Source: an uncultured Sutterella sp.
GTDB lineage: Bacteria > Pseudomonadota > Gammaproteobacteria > Burkholderiales > Burkholderiaceae_F
Length of the DNA stretch: 34,096 nt
Direction: 5' to 3'
NCBI GenBank assembly: GCA_900543805.1
Contig: UQTE01000022.1
Coordinates: 1-34,096, forward strand
Shown here one piece after another: positions 8,665 to 16,696 of this stretch. The position numbers and the translations under genes were made by a program. The stretch's first letter is position 1. The number at the start of each line of letters is the position of its first letter. The notes under the pieces were generated by a model, which made no database searches, was not told the origin of the DNA, and saw nothing but the letters and a program-made list of their open reading frames with translations.

Positions 8665-8699
8665 GCCCCGCACCGACTCCGTCGGCCGCGGGGTTTTCG
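8665..8699 (+). terminator. Intrinsic terminator of the porin gene
   Basis: CCCCGC (8666-8671) pairs with GCGGGG (8688-8693), with an inner CCGAC/GTCGG stem around loop TCC, followed by TTTT. Confidence 0.85.
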
Positions 8700-8704
8700 T
8701 TGTT

Positions 8705-8985
8705 CCCCGGGACGGGAGTCGTCGAAGTTCTCCCGCGCCCCCGACCTCCTCGCCGGACCGGAGTCGTCCGGCGTTCCCTTTCCCGCCGGGCCTTTCTTCA
8801 ACTCCGCAGACGACCAAAGCTCCCGCACCGCTCGAACGCGGAAGGCTTTCCTCGGGTTACCGTCAAAGGACTCCCGCGCCGCCCGACCTTTCTGTCGACT
8901 GAAGTCCCCCGACGTCCCCAACCCGCCCGCCCCTCGCGGGAACGGAGTCGTCGGGCGTTTCCCTCCTCCGCCGGACTTCCTTTCG
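8705..8985. repeat. Three imperfect copies of a GGAGTCGTC-containing sequence
   Basis: Related segments start near 8709 (GACGGGAGTCGTCGAAGTTC), 8755 (GACCGGAGTCGTCCGGCGTT) and 8941 (AACGGAGTCGTCGGGCGTTT). The last two stay similar for about 40 bases, through CCGCCGG and CTTTC. They lie between the two terminators of convergent genes in otherwise gene-free DNA. Origin unknown; they may be decayed duplications. Confidence 0.45.
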
Positions 8986-8989
8986 TTTC

Positions 8990-9033
8990 GGACAAAACGA
9001 AGCCTCCCGCATCGCTTGGACACGGGAGGCTTC
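8990..9033 (-). terminator. Intrinsic terminator of the flavoprotein gene
   Basis: On the minus strand an 11-bp perfect stem GAAGCCTCCCG/CGGGAGGCTTC (8999-9009 with 9023-9033) is followed by GTTTTG. Confidence 0.88.
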
Positions 9034-9057
9034 ACTCACCTCAAAAAGCAATCAAAC

Positions 9058-10536
9058 TCAGGCGGTCGCGGCGTTCTTGCCGGCGATGCGACCGAAGAGG
9101 AGGCAGTCGACGATCGACACCGTGCCGAGACGCACCATGCCGTGGACGCCCCCGCAGATTTCGCCCGCGGCGTAGAGACCCGGAATGGGTTTGAGGTCGT
9201 TCCCGATCACTTCGGCCTTCGGCGTGATGGCGAGACCGCCCATCGTGTAGTGGACGCGCGGCCAGAGGCGAATCGAATAGAACTTCCCTTGGTTCACCTT
9301 CGTATCGTCGAAGATCTTCGCGTTGAAGGCCGGATCCTTCTTCGCCTTTACGGCTTCGTTCCAGGTTGCAAGCGACGCCATAAACGCGTCCTTCGGGATC
9401 TTATGGAAGTCGGCCAGGGCTTCGGCCGAATCAAAGGTCTTCACGACGCCCTTTTCGAGGCCCGTCTTCAAGGCTTCCGCGGGAACATGCCCGACGTTGT
9501 CGACGCTCACGGCGAGCACCGCGGGATGTCCCGTCGCGACGATCGCGTCGGAGCGGACCTTGCGGTTGCCCGTTTCATTCACGAAGCGCTTCCCGGTTTC
9601 CGGATCAACCATGAAGCCGTAGCCCACGACCGCTTCGACGATCTTCGGAGCAACGCCGAAGCCCTTTTCGTCGGGCGAGGTCCAGGGACCGAGCTGAATC
9701 CAGTCCATCTGAATGTCGGTCGCACCGATGCGCTGCGCCGCCATCAGGGCGTCGCCCGTGGCGCCGGGCTGGTTCGTCGATTCGAGCTGCGGCCCGAGAC
9801 GCGGGTCGTGGAGCTTGCGAAGTTCCACGTTCTGCGAGAAGCCGCCGCCCGCCAAGACGAGGCCCTTCTTCACGCGCACGCGCACATTCTTGCCGCTCTT
9901 TTCGTCCGGGAACTTATAGCCTTCCGTAATCACGGCTCCGACGACGCGGCCCTTTTCCACAATGATGTCAACGAGGCGCGTGCGGTTTTCCACCTTGACG
10001 CCGAGGCTCTTGGCTTTTTCAACGAGGGGCTTGACGAGCTGCGCGCCGTTCCCCTTCATATAGGCCGCGCTGCGCGGGACCGAGTGGCCGCCGTGGAAGG
10101 CGAGGCGGTCGAACTTGACGCCGATCACGTCGCGGACCCATTCGTAGGTCGGAAGCGCATTGTCCGCCACGACGCGGGCGAGTTCCTCGTGCACGAGGCC
10201 GCCGCCCGACTTCAGCATGTCGCGATAGAGCTGATCGGCCGAGTCCTTGACGCCCGCAGCCTTCTGCAGGTCGCTCCCCGGCGCGGCGATGCCGCCGCCG
10301 CAGAGCGCGGAGTTGCCACCCAACACCACCATCTTTTCGATCAACAGCGTGTCGGCCCCGGCCGTGCGGGCTTCGATCGCGGCGCAGAGGCCCGCGTAGC
10401 CCGAACCCACGACGAGGACGTCGCATTCGCGGTCCCAGGAAGCGGGGGCTTCCGCCGCGTGCGCGGCGTGGGCGGCGCCCGCCATCAGGCCGGCACCCGC
10501 GAGTCCGAGGACGTTTCGACGGGAAAGTTTGTCCAT
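9058..10536 (-). CDS. Tat-exported FAD-dependent reductase, flavocytochrome c / fumarate-reductase family
   Basis: 492 residues. A twin-arginine signal SRRNVLG (residues 5-11) and an Ala-rich h/c-region end near AHA. The FAD dinucleotide fold VLVVGSGYAGLCAAIEA follows at 40-56, with GGNSALCGGG at 73-82. The active site looks fumarate-reductase-like. GKRFVNETGNR has Arg four residues after Glu, HYTMGG supplies the His (about 429), and GGVHGMVRLG supplies the second Arg (about 469). There is no heme motif, so electrons must come from a separate cytochrome or quinol dehydrogenase. It would reduce an alpha,beta-unsaturated carboxylate or related acceptor in the periplasm; the substrate is unknown. 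AAGGAG lies 8 bases before the ATG. The upstream 16-bp palindrome is shared with the porin gene. Confidence 0.9.
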   Translation of the reverse strand: MDKLSRRNVLGLAGAGLMAGAAHAAHAAEAPASWDRECDVLVVGSGYAGLCAAIEARTAGADTLLIEKMVVLGGNSALCGGGIAAPGSDLQKAAGVKDSADQLYRDMLKSGGGLVHEELARVVADNALPTYEWVRDVIGVKFDRLAFHGGHSVPRSAAYMKGNGAQLVKPLVEKAKSLGVKVENRTRLVDIIVEKGRVVGAVITEGYKFPDEKSGKNVRVRVKKGLVLAGGGFSQNVELRKLHDPRLGPQLESTNQPGATGDALMAAQRIGATDIQMDWIQLGPWTSPDEKGFGVAPKIVEAVVGYGFMVDPETGKRFVNETGNRKVRSDAIVATGHPAVLAVSVDNVGHVPAEALKTGLEKGVVKTFDSAEALADFHKIPKDAFMASLATWNEAVKAKKDPAFNAKIFDDTKVNQGKFYSIRLWPRVHYTMGGLAITPKAEVIGNDLKPIPGLYAAGEICGGVHGMVRLGTVSIVDCLLFGRIAGKNAATA

Positions 10537-10584
10537 GTTTCTCTCCTTATGTGGTCAGTGAACGGTTCATTGTCGAACCTGACG

Positions 10585-10600
10585 TTACGCGCGTAATTTG
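10585..10600 (-). promoter_or_regulatory. Palindromic operator candidate upstream of the flavoprotein
   Basis: The minus strand carries the same CAAATTACGCGCGTAA as the porin leader. The palindrome is at 10585-10596, 49 bases before the flavoprotein start. Confidence 0.6.
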
Positions 10601-10810
10601 ACCGAGCACAAAGGAGTGTAATAAGACCGGCAGTCGCCCCGTCCGCCGAGCAGCTTTGCGAAGGCGAACCTTTGGTCGGACGGACATTCTCCAATAACAA
10701 CCAAACCGTCCTTCCGTTTAGCGGGGATCAGAGGACCGCAGGATTCTTCGACGGGATTCGGGTTCGTCCCAAGGGGATACGGCACGGAAACGAATGCCGG
10801 TGAATTTCGT

Positions 10811-10920
10811 TTTGGTTAAGCGCGTTTTAGTAAGGTACGTTTTAGTGGAATACGTTCCAGTGGAATACGTTCCAGTGGAATACGTTCCAGTGGATTACGC
10901 TCCAGTGGATTACGATCCAC
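10811..10920. repeat. 15-bp tandem repeat (minisatellite), about seven units
   Basis: Units start every 15 bases at 10811, 10826, 10841, 10856, 10871, 10886 and 10901, with a partial unit at 10916. The core unit is TCCAGTGGAATACGT; the first two units are degenerate. The array lies between the flavoprotein and the AlbA_2 regulator. It would encode VPVEY repeats on the plus strand or PLERI repeats on the minus strand, but neither frame has a recognisable gene around it. Conservation of the middle units suggests recent expansion. Confidence 0.85.
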
Positions 10921-11269
10921 CTTTTCGCCGGAGCGCTCCCGGACCCGCGCCCCGCCCATTCGCCCGTTGCGAAAGGCGAACGACCGCCGGCCGAGCGGTT
11001 CCGCCGCGCTCCGTCCTGCTCTCCGGCTACCCTTCACCAACGAGACACTTACTGTCCATCAACTGTACTCGAAAGACAGTCGAAGGATACTTCTGCGACT
11101 CAAGGCGCTCCTCTTGCAAACAAAACCCCTTTGAACCGCAAGGAATTCGGAACAAACACGACTAGTCGCGAGAGCGGCCCGGCCGTACACTCAAACTGCC
11201 TGCAGGTGTGCATTGCGCCTGCATTTTCGAAAAGAATCCGTCAGTCCGACGAAAAATCGAGGAGCACTC
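10921..11269. other. Gene-free stretch before the AlbA_2 regulator
   Basis: No supportable gene is seen. A short inverted pair ACTGTC/GACAGT lies around 11050-11080. The region presumably holds the promoter of the downstream gene, but no clear -35/-10 pair stands out. Confidence 0.35.
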
Positions 11270-12745
11270 ATGTTTACCGATCGGGAAGTGATCGAAGCCA
11301 TCCGCCGAATGAGAAAAGTCGGGAGCGACACCCAGGCCTGGGAAGTGAAGGAGTCGGTTCTCGATCTCCCCAGAAGCCTTCCCGAAACGATTTCCGCCTT
11401 CGCGAACCTACACGGCGGGATGATCATCCTGGGCCTCTCCGAGCGAAACGGCTTCACCCCCGCGGAGGGGTTCGACGCGGAGGCGACCTACTCGAAAATG
11501 CAGATCGCGGGCGACGAACTTACACCCGTCGTGCGCATGGAAATTGAGAAGGTCGCCTTCGAAAACACTTTCCTCGTGGTGGCGCGCGTTCCCGAAACGC
11601 CCCGGCACCTCAAGCCCTGCTTCGTCACCGCCCGCGGCCGCTACGAGGGCTCCTTCGTTCGGACGGGCGACGGGGACCGCCATCTCACACCCTACGAAGT
11701 CGACCGTCTCCTGGAGTTCGGACGACAGCCCCGGTTCGACGCCCAGGCGGTACCCGAATCGTCGATGGAAGACCTCCATCCCGAGATCCTCCAAGGCATT
11801 CTCTCGCGGGTCCGTCGACTCTCCCCGCGCGTCTTCGGAGGGCTTTCAGACGAAACGATCCTGATCCAGCTCGGCGCCGTGAAGAGAGTCGAGGGCGTCC
11901 TTCGCCCCACCCTCGCCGGGCTTCTTGTCGCCGGGATTTTTCCGCAGCGCCTCTTTCCCCGCCTCGAAGTCGTCTTCACGGTGTTTCCGGGCACGACCAA
12001 GACGGCGGACCCGAAGACGGGGTTGCGTTACATCGATTCCAAGGAACTGATCGGTCCCATTCCGGACATCCTATCGGAAGCGCTCGAGCTCGTCGAACGG
12101 CACATGAGCCGGGCGGGCGTCATAGGCAGTGACTACCTGCGCCGCGAGATTCCGGAATACCCCATTGCCGCGGTCCGCGAAGCGATCGTGAACGCCCTGC
12201 AGCACCGCGACTATTCGCCCGCGGGGCGGGGCACGCACGTTCAGGTGAATATCTATTCCGACCGACTCGAAGTGCTGAGCCCCGGCGGCCTCTACGGCAC
12301 CGCGACCGTCGAATCCCTCGGAAAGGAGGGCGTTCAGTCGACGCGAAACGAAATCCTCTCGCGTCTTCTTTCCTACACGCCTTGCGGAGAGGGCTGTGTG
12401 GTGAAAAACAAAGGAAACGGATTCTTTACGATCCGGGCGTCGCTCGACGATTTGGGGATGCCGCCACCGAAAATCGAAAGCAGCCTCACCTTTTTCCGCG
12501 TGACCTTCGAAAAGAGAGACCTCGCAGGCTCAAGGGAAAAAGCGGAACGCTGGGAAAATCCCGCCGAAGGGATCCTGGCGGCGCTCGCCGAGGGAAAGGA
12601 GCTCTCCGTCGCCGAACTCGTGGTCCGCTCGGGACTCTCGCGCGCCACCGTCTCCAAATACGTCCGCGATCTGGTGGAAGAAGGGAAAATCGTTCCGCTC
12701 GAGCGGCCGAGAAGTCCGAAACAGCGCTACCGCCGGGTTCGCTGA
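11270..12745 (+). CDS. AlbA_2 (Schlafen AAA_4) domain protein with HATPase_c_4 and C-terminal HTH; putative transcriptional regulator
   Basis: 491 residues from the ATG at 11270, chosen because GAGGAG lies 7 bases upstream. Residues 10-140 form an AlbA_2 domain (WEVKESVLDLP, SAFANLHGGMIILGL). A RecG-like/HATPase_c_4 region follows, with AIVNALQHRDYSPAGRGTHV at about 304-323 and VLSPGGLYG. The last 50 residues are a winged helix (LSVAELVVRSGLSRATVSKY). Such proteins are often annotated as RecG-like helicases but lack helicase motifs; they are thought to be nucleic-acid-binding regulators. It is a single gene facing the minus-strand flavoprotein gene across about 100 bases. Targets unknown. Confidence 0.88.
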   Translation: MFTDREVIEAIRRMRKVGSDTQAWEVKESVLDLPRSLPETISAFANLHGGMIILGLSERNGFTPAEGFDAEATYSKMQIAGDELTPVVRMEIEKVAFENTFLVVARVPETPRHLKPCFVTARGRYEGSFVRTGDGDRHLTPYEVDRLLEFGRQPRFDAQAVPESSMEDLHPEILQGILSRVRRLSPRVFGGLSDETILIQLGAVKRVEGVLRPTLAGLLVAGIFPQRLFPRLEVVFTVFPGTTKTADPKTGLRYIDSKELIGPIPDILSEALELVERHMSRAGVIGSDYLRREIPEYPIAAVREAIVNALQHRDYSPAGRGTHVQVNIYSDRLEVLSPGGLYGTATVESLGKEGVQSTRNEILSRLLSYTPCGEGCVVKNKGNGFFTIRASLDDLGMPPPKIESSLTFFRVTFEKRDLAGSREKAERWENPAEGILAALAEGKELSVAELVVRSGLSRATVSKYVRDLVEEGKIVPLERPRSPKQRYRRVR

Positions 12746-12783
12746 CCGGCAGATTGAAGACTTCCGCCGCCGGTGTGCGGCAA

Positions 12784-12831
12784 CAAAAAGGGAGCGCCCG
12801 CTCCGTCCGAACAGACGGGATGAGCGCTCCC
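12784..12831 (-). terminator. Intrinsic terminator of the second flavoprotein gene
   Basis: On the minus strand GGGAGCGC/GCGCTCCC arms (12790-12797 and 12824-12831) enclose a 26-base loop and are followed by TTTTTG. Confidence 0.8.
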
Positions 12832-12851
12832 CGCGTCTCAGCGAGACCCGA

Positions 12852-14390
12852 TCAGGCCCAAGCCTTCTGCGACGCCGCCATGGCGCCCGCCTTGCGGCCG
12901 TTCACCAGGCAGTCGAGCACCGCGCAGGCCCCGATGCGCACGGCACCGTGGATGCCGCCCACGCATTCGCCCGCGGCGAAGAGCCCCGGAATCGGACGGT
13001 CCGTCATCACGTCTTCGACCGAAGTGTCGACCTTCGTCGCCATGCCGCCCATCGCGTGATGGATCTTGGGCTCCATTTCGGAGACGTAATAGGGCCCTTC
13101 GTTCATGGGCTTGGCTTCCTTGTCGAAGGGCCGCCCGAAGTCTTCGTCCCGACCCTTCTTGAGAAGCTCGTTGTAGCGCGCGATTTCCGAACGCAGAACC
13201 TTCCCGTCAAAGCCGTAGGCTTTGGCGAGCGCGTCGGCGTCGGGGAACTTCTTCACGCTGCCCGCTGCAAGCATCTTTTCGAGAGCGCCCGGACGGAGTT
13301 TTTCGAGGTGCGCGACGCCGTCGGAATCGGCGATCGAAAGGGCCTTGCCGCCCTTGTTGATGACCGTGAGGAAACTGTCGGTGAGCACCTTGCGGTCGCC
13401 GAATTCGTTCACGAAACGCTTTCCGTCGAGGCTCGAGACATAAATCCCGAAGAGCGCCCCCGAGATCGACGCGAAGTGCGAGGCAATCCCCATGCCTTCT
13501 TCCACGGGCGAGCAGTTGGGCAGGCACTGAATCCAGTCGGCCTGAATGATGTTCGCACCGATGCGGCTCGCTTCGCGCCAGCCTTCCGACGTCGCGCCCG
13601 GCTGATTCGTCGTCTTGTACTGAGAACCCAACTTCGGGTCGAGACGGCGGCGGTAGTTCACGTCCGCACAAAAGCCCCCGAAGGCGAGGACCACGCCGCG
13701 GCGCGCCCCGATCGTGCGGCGCTTGCCGGAGTCGGGCTTCCCGAATTCATAGCCTTCGCGGACCACGATCCCCTTCACGCGTCCGTCCGCGTCGCGGATG
13801 ATGGTGTCGAGAATCGTGCGGCGGCGGATTTCGACGCCCAACTTCTTGAGGCGCTCCACCGCGGGCTTGATGATGCCCTGGCCGGTGCCTTCTTCCGTAA
13901 TCATGCAGCGAAGCGCCGAATGGCCGCCCTTCCCGGTCAAGTTCGTCTGCCACTTGACGCCCATTTCCTTGCGGGTCCACTCGAAGGTGTCCGCCGCGTC
14001 CTCGCAGAGGAAGCGGATGTGGTCGGGATTGCCGAGCCCCTGGCCGATCCGCATCATGTCGGCTTCGAGCGCTTCGGGCTTATCCGTAATCCCCTGATCA
14101 TGCTGCACGGACGAATTCGGCACGGCGATCATGCCGCCCGAAAGCGAGCTGTTGCCGCCGATGAAGGCCATCTTTTCGACGACCAGAACGTCCGCGCCCG
14201 CAAGCTTGGCGGAAAGCGCGGCGGAAAGTCCCGCAAAGCCCGAACCCACGACGAGGACGTCGTGCATTTCGTCGAACTTGGCGGGCATCGGATCTTTGCA
14301 GGCGGCTTCGGCCGTGAGCGCCGCAGTACCCGTAAGCATGCCCGCGGCGGCCGCGCCGAGAAACTTGCGTCGGTTGGTAGTGATGGTCAT
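12852..14390 (-). CDS. Tat-exported FAD-dependent reductase, fumarate-reductase family
   Basis: 512 residues from the ATG at 14390, chosen because AAGGAG lies 6 bases before it; a TTG seven codons upstream sits inside the leader. The twin-arginine signal is NRRKFLGAAAAG. The FAD fold reads VLVVGSGFAGLSAALSA and is followed by GGNSSLSGGM. Active-site signatures match fumarate-reductase-like enzymes: GKRFVNEFGDR, IHHAMGG and GGIHGAVRIG, so both substrate Arg and His positions are kept. It lacks heme motifs. It is most similar in layout to the flavoprotein at 31036-32559, sharing FGGF/HGGF, LDPKL..YKTTNQPGATSE-type and DWIQC segments, so the two are likely paralogues. Periplasmic reductase of an unknown organic acceptor. 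Confidence 0.9.
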   Translation of the reverse strand: MTITTNRRKFLGAAAAGMLTGTAALTAEAACKDPMPAKFDEMHDVLVVGSGFAGLSAALSAKLAGADVLVVEKMAFIGGNSSLSGGMIAVPNSSVQHDQGITDKPEALEADMMRIGQGLGNPDHIRFLCEDAADTFEWTRKEMGVKWQTNLTGKGGHSALRCMITEEGTGQGIIKPAVERLKKLGVEIRRRTILDTIIRDADGRVKGIVVREGYEFGKPDSGKRRTIGARRGVVLAFGGFCADVNYRRRLDPKLGSQYKTTNQPGATSEGWREASRIGANIIQADWIQCLPNCSPVEEGMGIASHFASISGALFGIYVSSLDGKRFVNEFGDRKVLTDSFLTVINKGGKALSIADSDGVAHLEKLRPGALEKMLAAGSVKKFPDADALAKAYGFDGKVLRSEIARYNELLKKGRDEDFGRPFDKEAKPMNEGPYYVSEMEPKIHHAMGGMATKVDTSVEDVMTDRPIPGLFAAGECVGGIHGAVRIGACAVLDCLVNGRKAGAMAASQKAWA

Positions 14391-14575
14391 GATGTTCTCC
14401 TTCTTTCGCAAAACCGATGACGATGATCGGGCAACCGCCCCGAAGGGCGACGCCCGCAGCGAAGAAAAATGCTAGCGGCTCTCCGGCAACGCGCCCATCC
14501 GCACTTTTCCGAACGACAAAGACCTTATTCTCGCCGCAGGTTCGCCGCTGTGGCTTCCACCGGGCTTTTCCGAGA

Positions 14576-14622
14576 ACGAAAGGGCGGGCGCGCCCGAAGA
14601 TTTTGCTTCGGACCGCCCGCCC
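14576..14622 (-). terminator. Long hairpin terminator after the cytochrome gene
   Basis: Outer arms GGGCGGGC/GCCCGCCC (14582-14589 and 14615-14622) and inner arms CCGAAG/CTTCGG around ATTTTG. On the minus strand the stem is followed by TTTCGTT. It lies about 90 bases past the cytochrome stop codon. Confidence 0.7.
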
Positions 14623-14712
14623 GGCACCAGTTTTCCCGCTTCTCTTCGGAGCGTCATCGCCCGAAGCGCCGCCATCCTCACGAGGGAGGACGCGGCGAAG
14701 CGCTTGACTTCG

Positions 14713-15039
14713 TCAAGGCGTCACGAGATTGAACTTGTGACAGTTGTTGCAGGAGAGCACGCTCTTTTGATGTCCCTTGTGGCAGGTCGCGCAGTCGCGC
14801 TCCCCGTAATGGTTGAAGTGGGGATTCGGAACGGCGTCTTTCGTGCGTTCGGCGAGTTTTTCATACGAGCCGTGACAGGCAAGGCAGGCATCCTTTCTCA
14901 CGGGCGCGGTCGTGTCCTTTGCAACGTGACAGGTTTCGCATGCGGCGCCGCGGGCGACGTGACGGTCGGCCGTCGTGCCGGCGGCCTGCACCGACGAAAA
15001 GACCAGAGCAAAAGCCATTGCACAGATGATTCGCTTCAT
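14713..15039 (-). CDS. Periplasmic tetraheme cytochrome c, electron-transfer partner of the adjacent flavoprotein
   Basis: 108 residues with a Sec signal peptide (cleavage near VQAAG at about 20). There are four CxxCH heme-binding motifs: CETCH (34-38), CLACH (52-56), CATCH (83-87) and CNNCH (97-101). Additional His residues (His27, His74, His77, His90) could be distal ligands. The size and spacing match the tetraheme domain of Shewanella-type flavocytochrome c (cytochrome_c3_2/cytochrom_CIII-like), here as a separate subunit. It starts 15 bases after the stop of the flavoprotein gene 15055-16521, on the same strand. The two form an operon encoding a split flavocytochrome, with electrons passing from a membrane quinol dehydrogenase through the hemes to FAD. 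GGGAG precedes the ATG by 8 bases. Confidence 0.93.
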   Translation of the reverse strand: MKRIICAMAFALVFSSVQAAGTTADRHVARGAACETCHVAKDTTAPVRKDACLACHGSYEKLAERTKDAVPNPHFNHYGERDCATCHKGHQKSVLSCNNCHKFNLVTP

Positions 15040-15054
15040 GATGTTTCTCCCAAC

Positions 15055-16521
15055 TCAAGCCGAAGTCTTGTCGTTCGCCATGGTTTGCGCGGCGATGCGC
15101 CCGAACACGGTGGCGCCGCCCAACTGCGAGCCGCCGATGTAGTTGCCGTAAAAGAGTCCGCCCGCGGCGTTCCCGACGGCGTAGAGTCCGGGAATCGGCC
15201 GGTCTTCATACGTCATCACCTGAGCCTTGGCGTTGATCTTCGGCCCGCCGAAGGTCGCCGTAATGCCGCCCTGGAAGGGGAAGGCGTAGAAGGGCGCCTT
15301 GTCGAGGGGCTGCGGCTCGGGAAGAGAACAAGGCGGATTCATGTCCTTGAGCGTTCCCGTTTTGAAGTGTTCGTTGTAGTCGGCGACAAGTTTCGTAAGG
15401 ACGCCCTTTTCGATCCCCATCATTTCGGCGAGCGCCTCGATGCTGTCGGCCTTGTAGACCTTCGTGTTCATGTGGGTGAAGCTCTCGAAGGCCTTTTGCG
15501 CCCGGCCCCAGTGCGCGTCGATCAGGTGATAGGCGAAGTTTTCGGGCGTGCGCGTGGCGACCGCCATCGACTTCTGCGTGTAGGTGCCCACTTCATCGAT
15601 GAAGCGCTTGCCGCGCACATCGATGTCGAGTCCCTGCCCCGCATCGATGATGTAGTTGGGATTGACGTGCGTCGAGGCGACGATCGGCCCGCAGTGGAAA
15701 CTGTCCATGTGCACGAGACGGGCTCCGAGCGGGCGCGTGAGTTCGACGTTTTCTCCGTTCACGTAGGGCGAGCCGCGCAGAACGAGGCGAGAGAAGGCGC
15801 CGCCCATGTAGCGGCAGAGCATTTCGCTGTTGGCGGAAAAGCCGCCCGTCGCGACCACGACGCCCTTTTTCGCGTGAAATTCCTTCCAGCCCTCGTCCGT
15901 GCGGCAGCGCACGCCGTTCACCCGGCACCGTTCGTTCGTGAGCAACTCCACGGCCTTCGTGTTGAAGTGAATCGGAATCCCGCGCTTGCGGCAGACTTCC
16001 TCGAGCGTGCGCACGAACCGGGCGCCGCCCGTGAGTCCTTTGCCGTCGACGTTGTGCATGCGCCAGTTGATGGGCCAGGGCTTGCGGGCGATCTTCGCGA
16101 ACTCGACGCCGAGGCCCTTGAGCCACTCGATGTCTTCGGCGATGTGCTCGACGTAGGCGTCGACGAGCGCGGGGTCGGCGAGATTCTGAGAAATCTTCAT
16201 CATGTCGGCGCGGAAGGCTTCCTTGGGTTCGTCGTGCCCCTCGGCCTTCTGCTGCGCCGTTTCGCAGGCGGCGACGCCGCCCGAAGCGTAGAGGGAATTG
16301 CCCGAGGGGCATTCCATTTTCTCCAGCACCACGACGTCGAGCCCGAGCGCCCGGGCTTCGATCGCGCAGACGAGGCCGCCGACGCCGGCCCCGAGGATCA
16401 CCACGTCGTGCACGCCGCCCTCGGACGTCTTGGGATCGGTCGCCGCACGGGCGGATGCGGCAAGGGTCGTGCCCGCGCAGACCGCAAGCGACGAACGGAT
16501 GAGATTTCTTCTCGAAAGCAT
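15055..16521 (-). CDS. Tat-exported FAD flavoprotein of TcuA/KSTD-like type; flavin subunit of a split flavocytochrome c
   Basis: 488 residues from the ATG at 16521, with AAGGAG 8 bases upstream. The Tat signal is SRRNLIRSSLAVCAG. The FAD fold VVILGAGVGGLVCAIEA and EKMECPSGNS follow. The substrate region departs from fumarate reductase. GKRFIDEVGTY has Tyr where Arg is expected. The His-His-x-Met-Gly-Gly motif is replaced by ITATFGG, and the second Arg motif by GGLFYGNYIGGSQLGG. These are closer to tricarballylate dehydrogenase TcuA and 3-ketosteroid-dehydrogenase-like proteins. Tyr at the first position is also known in urocanate reductase. The acceptor is therefore probably not fumarate. 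It is transcribed with the tetraheme cytochrome and divergently from a two-component system that probably senses its substrate. Confidence 0.88.
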   Translation of the reverse strand: MLSRRNLIRSSLAVCAGTTLAASARAATDPKTSEGGVHDVVILGAGVGGLVCAIEARALGLDVVVLEKMECPSGNSLYASGGVAACETAQQKAEGHDEPKEAFRADMMKISQNLADPALVDAYVEHIAEDIEWLKGLGVEFAKIARKPWPINWRMHNVDGKGLTGGARFVRTLEEVCRKRGIPIHFNTKAVELLTNERCRVNGVRCRTDEGWKEFHAKKGVVVATGGFSANSEMLCRYMGGAFSRLVLRGSPYVNGENVELTRPLGARLVHMDSFHCGPIVASTHVNPNYIIDAGQGLDIDVRGKRFIDEVGTYTQKSMAVATRTPENFAYHLIDAHWGRAQKAFESFTHMNTKVYKADSIEALAEMMGIEKGVLTKLVADYNEHFKTGTLKDMNPPCSLPEPQPLDKAPFYAFPFQGGITATFGGPKINAKAQVMTYEDRPIPGLYAVGNAAGGLFYGNYIGGSQLGGATVFGRIAAQTMANDKTSA

Positions 16522-16591
16522 GGGTTCACTCCTTGTTGATGACGCGCGCCGGCAAGGCCCGGCGCCGATGTCCGCAGTGTACGGGCCGAAA

Positions 16592-16616
16592 ATGCCTAGG
16601 CATGTTGCAGGGCAAC
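16592..16616. promoter_or_regulatory. Double palindrome between the flavocytochrome operon and the two-component operon
   Basis: ATGCCTAGGCAT (16592-16603), a perfect 12-bp palindrome, is directly followed by GTTGC-AGG-GCAAC (16604-16616). They lie 71 bases from the flavoprotein start and about 80 from the kinase start. This is a good candidate binding site for the response regulator encoded next door. Confidence 0.55.
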
Positions 16617-16696
16617 AAGGAGGCTCCACTTCGTTCGCAGACGGCCGCCCGCGAACGCTACACTTCCTTCAACGCAATGCAAAACGCCGAATCCTC

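Noticed and set aside
7398..9035. 545-codon open frame on the minus strand across the porin gene
   Set aside because: It mirrors porin codons in the antisense frame, lacks any domain and has no ribosome binding site; the porin has signal peptide, family motifs and terminator.
8392..10596. 734-codon plus-strand frame across the flavoprotein gene
   Set aside because: Arg/His/Ala-rich shadow of the real minus-strand gene in high-GC DNA, running through two terminators.
10811..10920. CRISPR array
   Set aside because: Units are contiguous 15-mers without spacers, and no cas gene is present.
10794..11165. 123-codon ORF encoding VPVEY repeats over the minisatellite
   Set aside because: No ribosome binding site, and the part beyond the repeats has shadow-like composition; treated as a noncoding tandem repeat.
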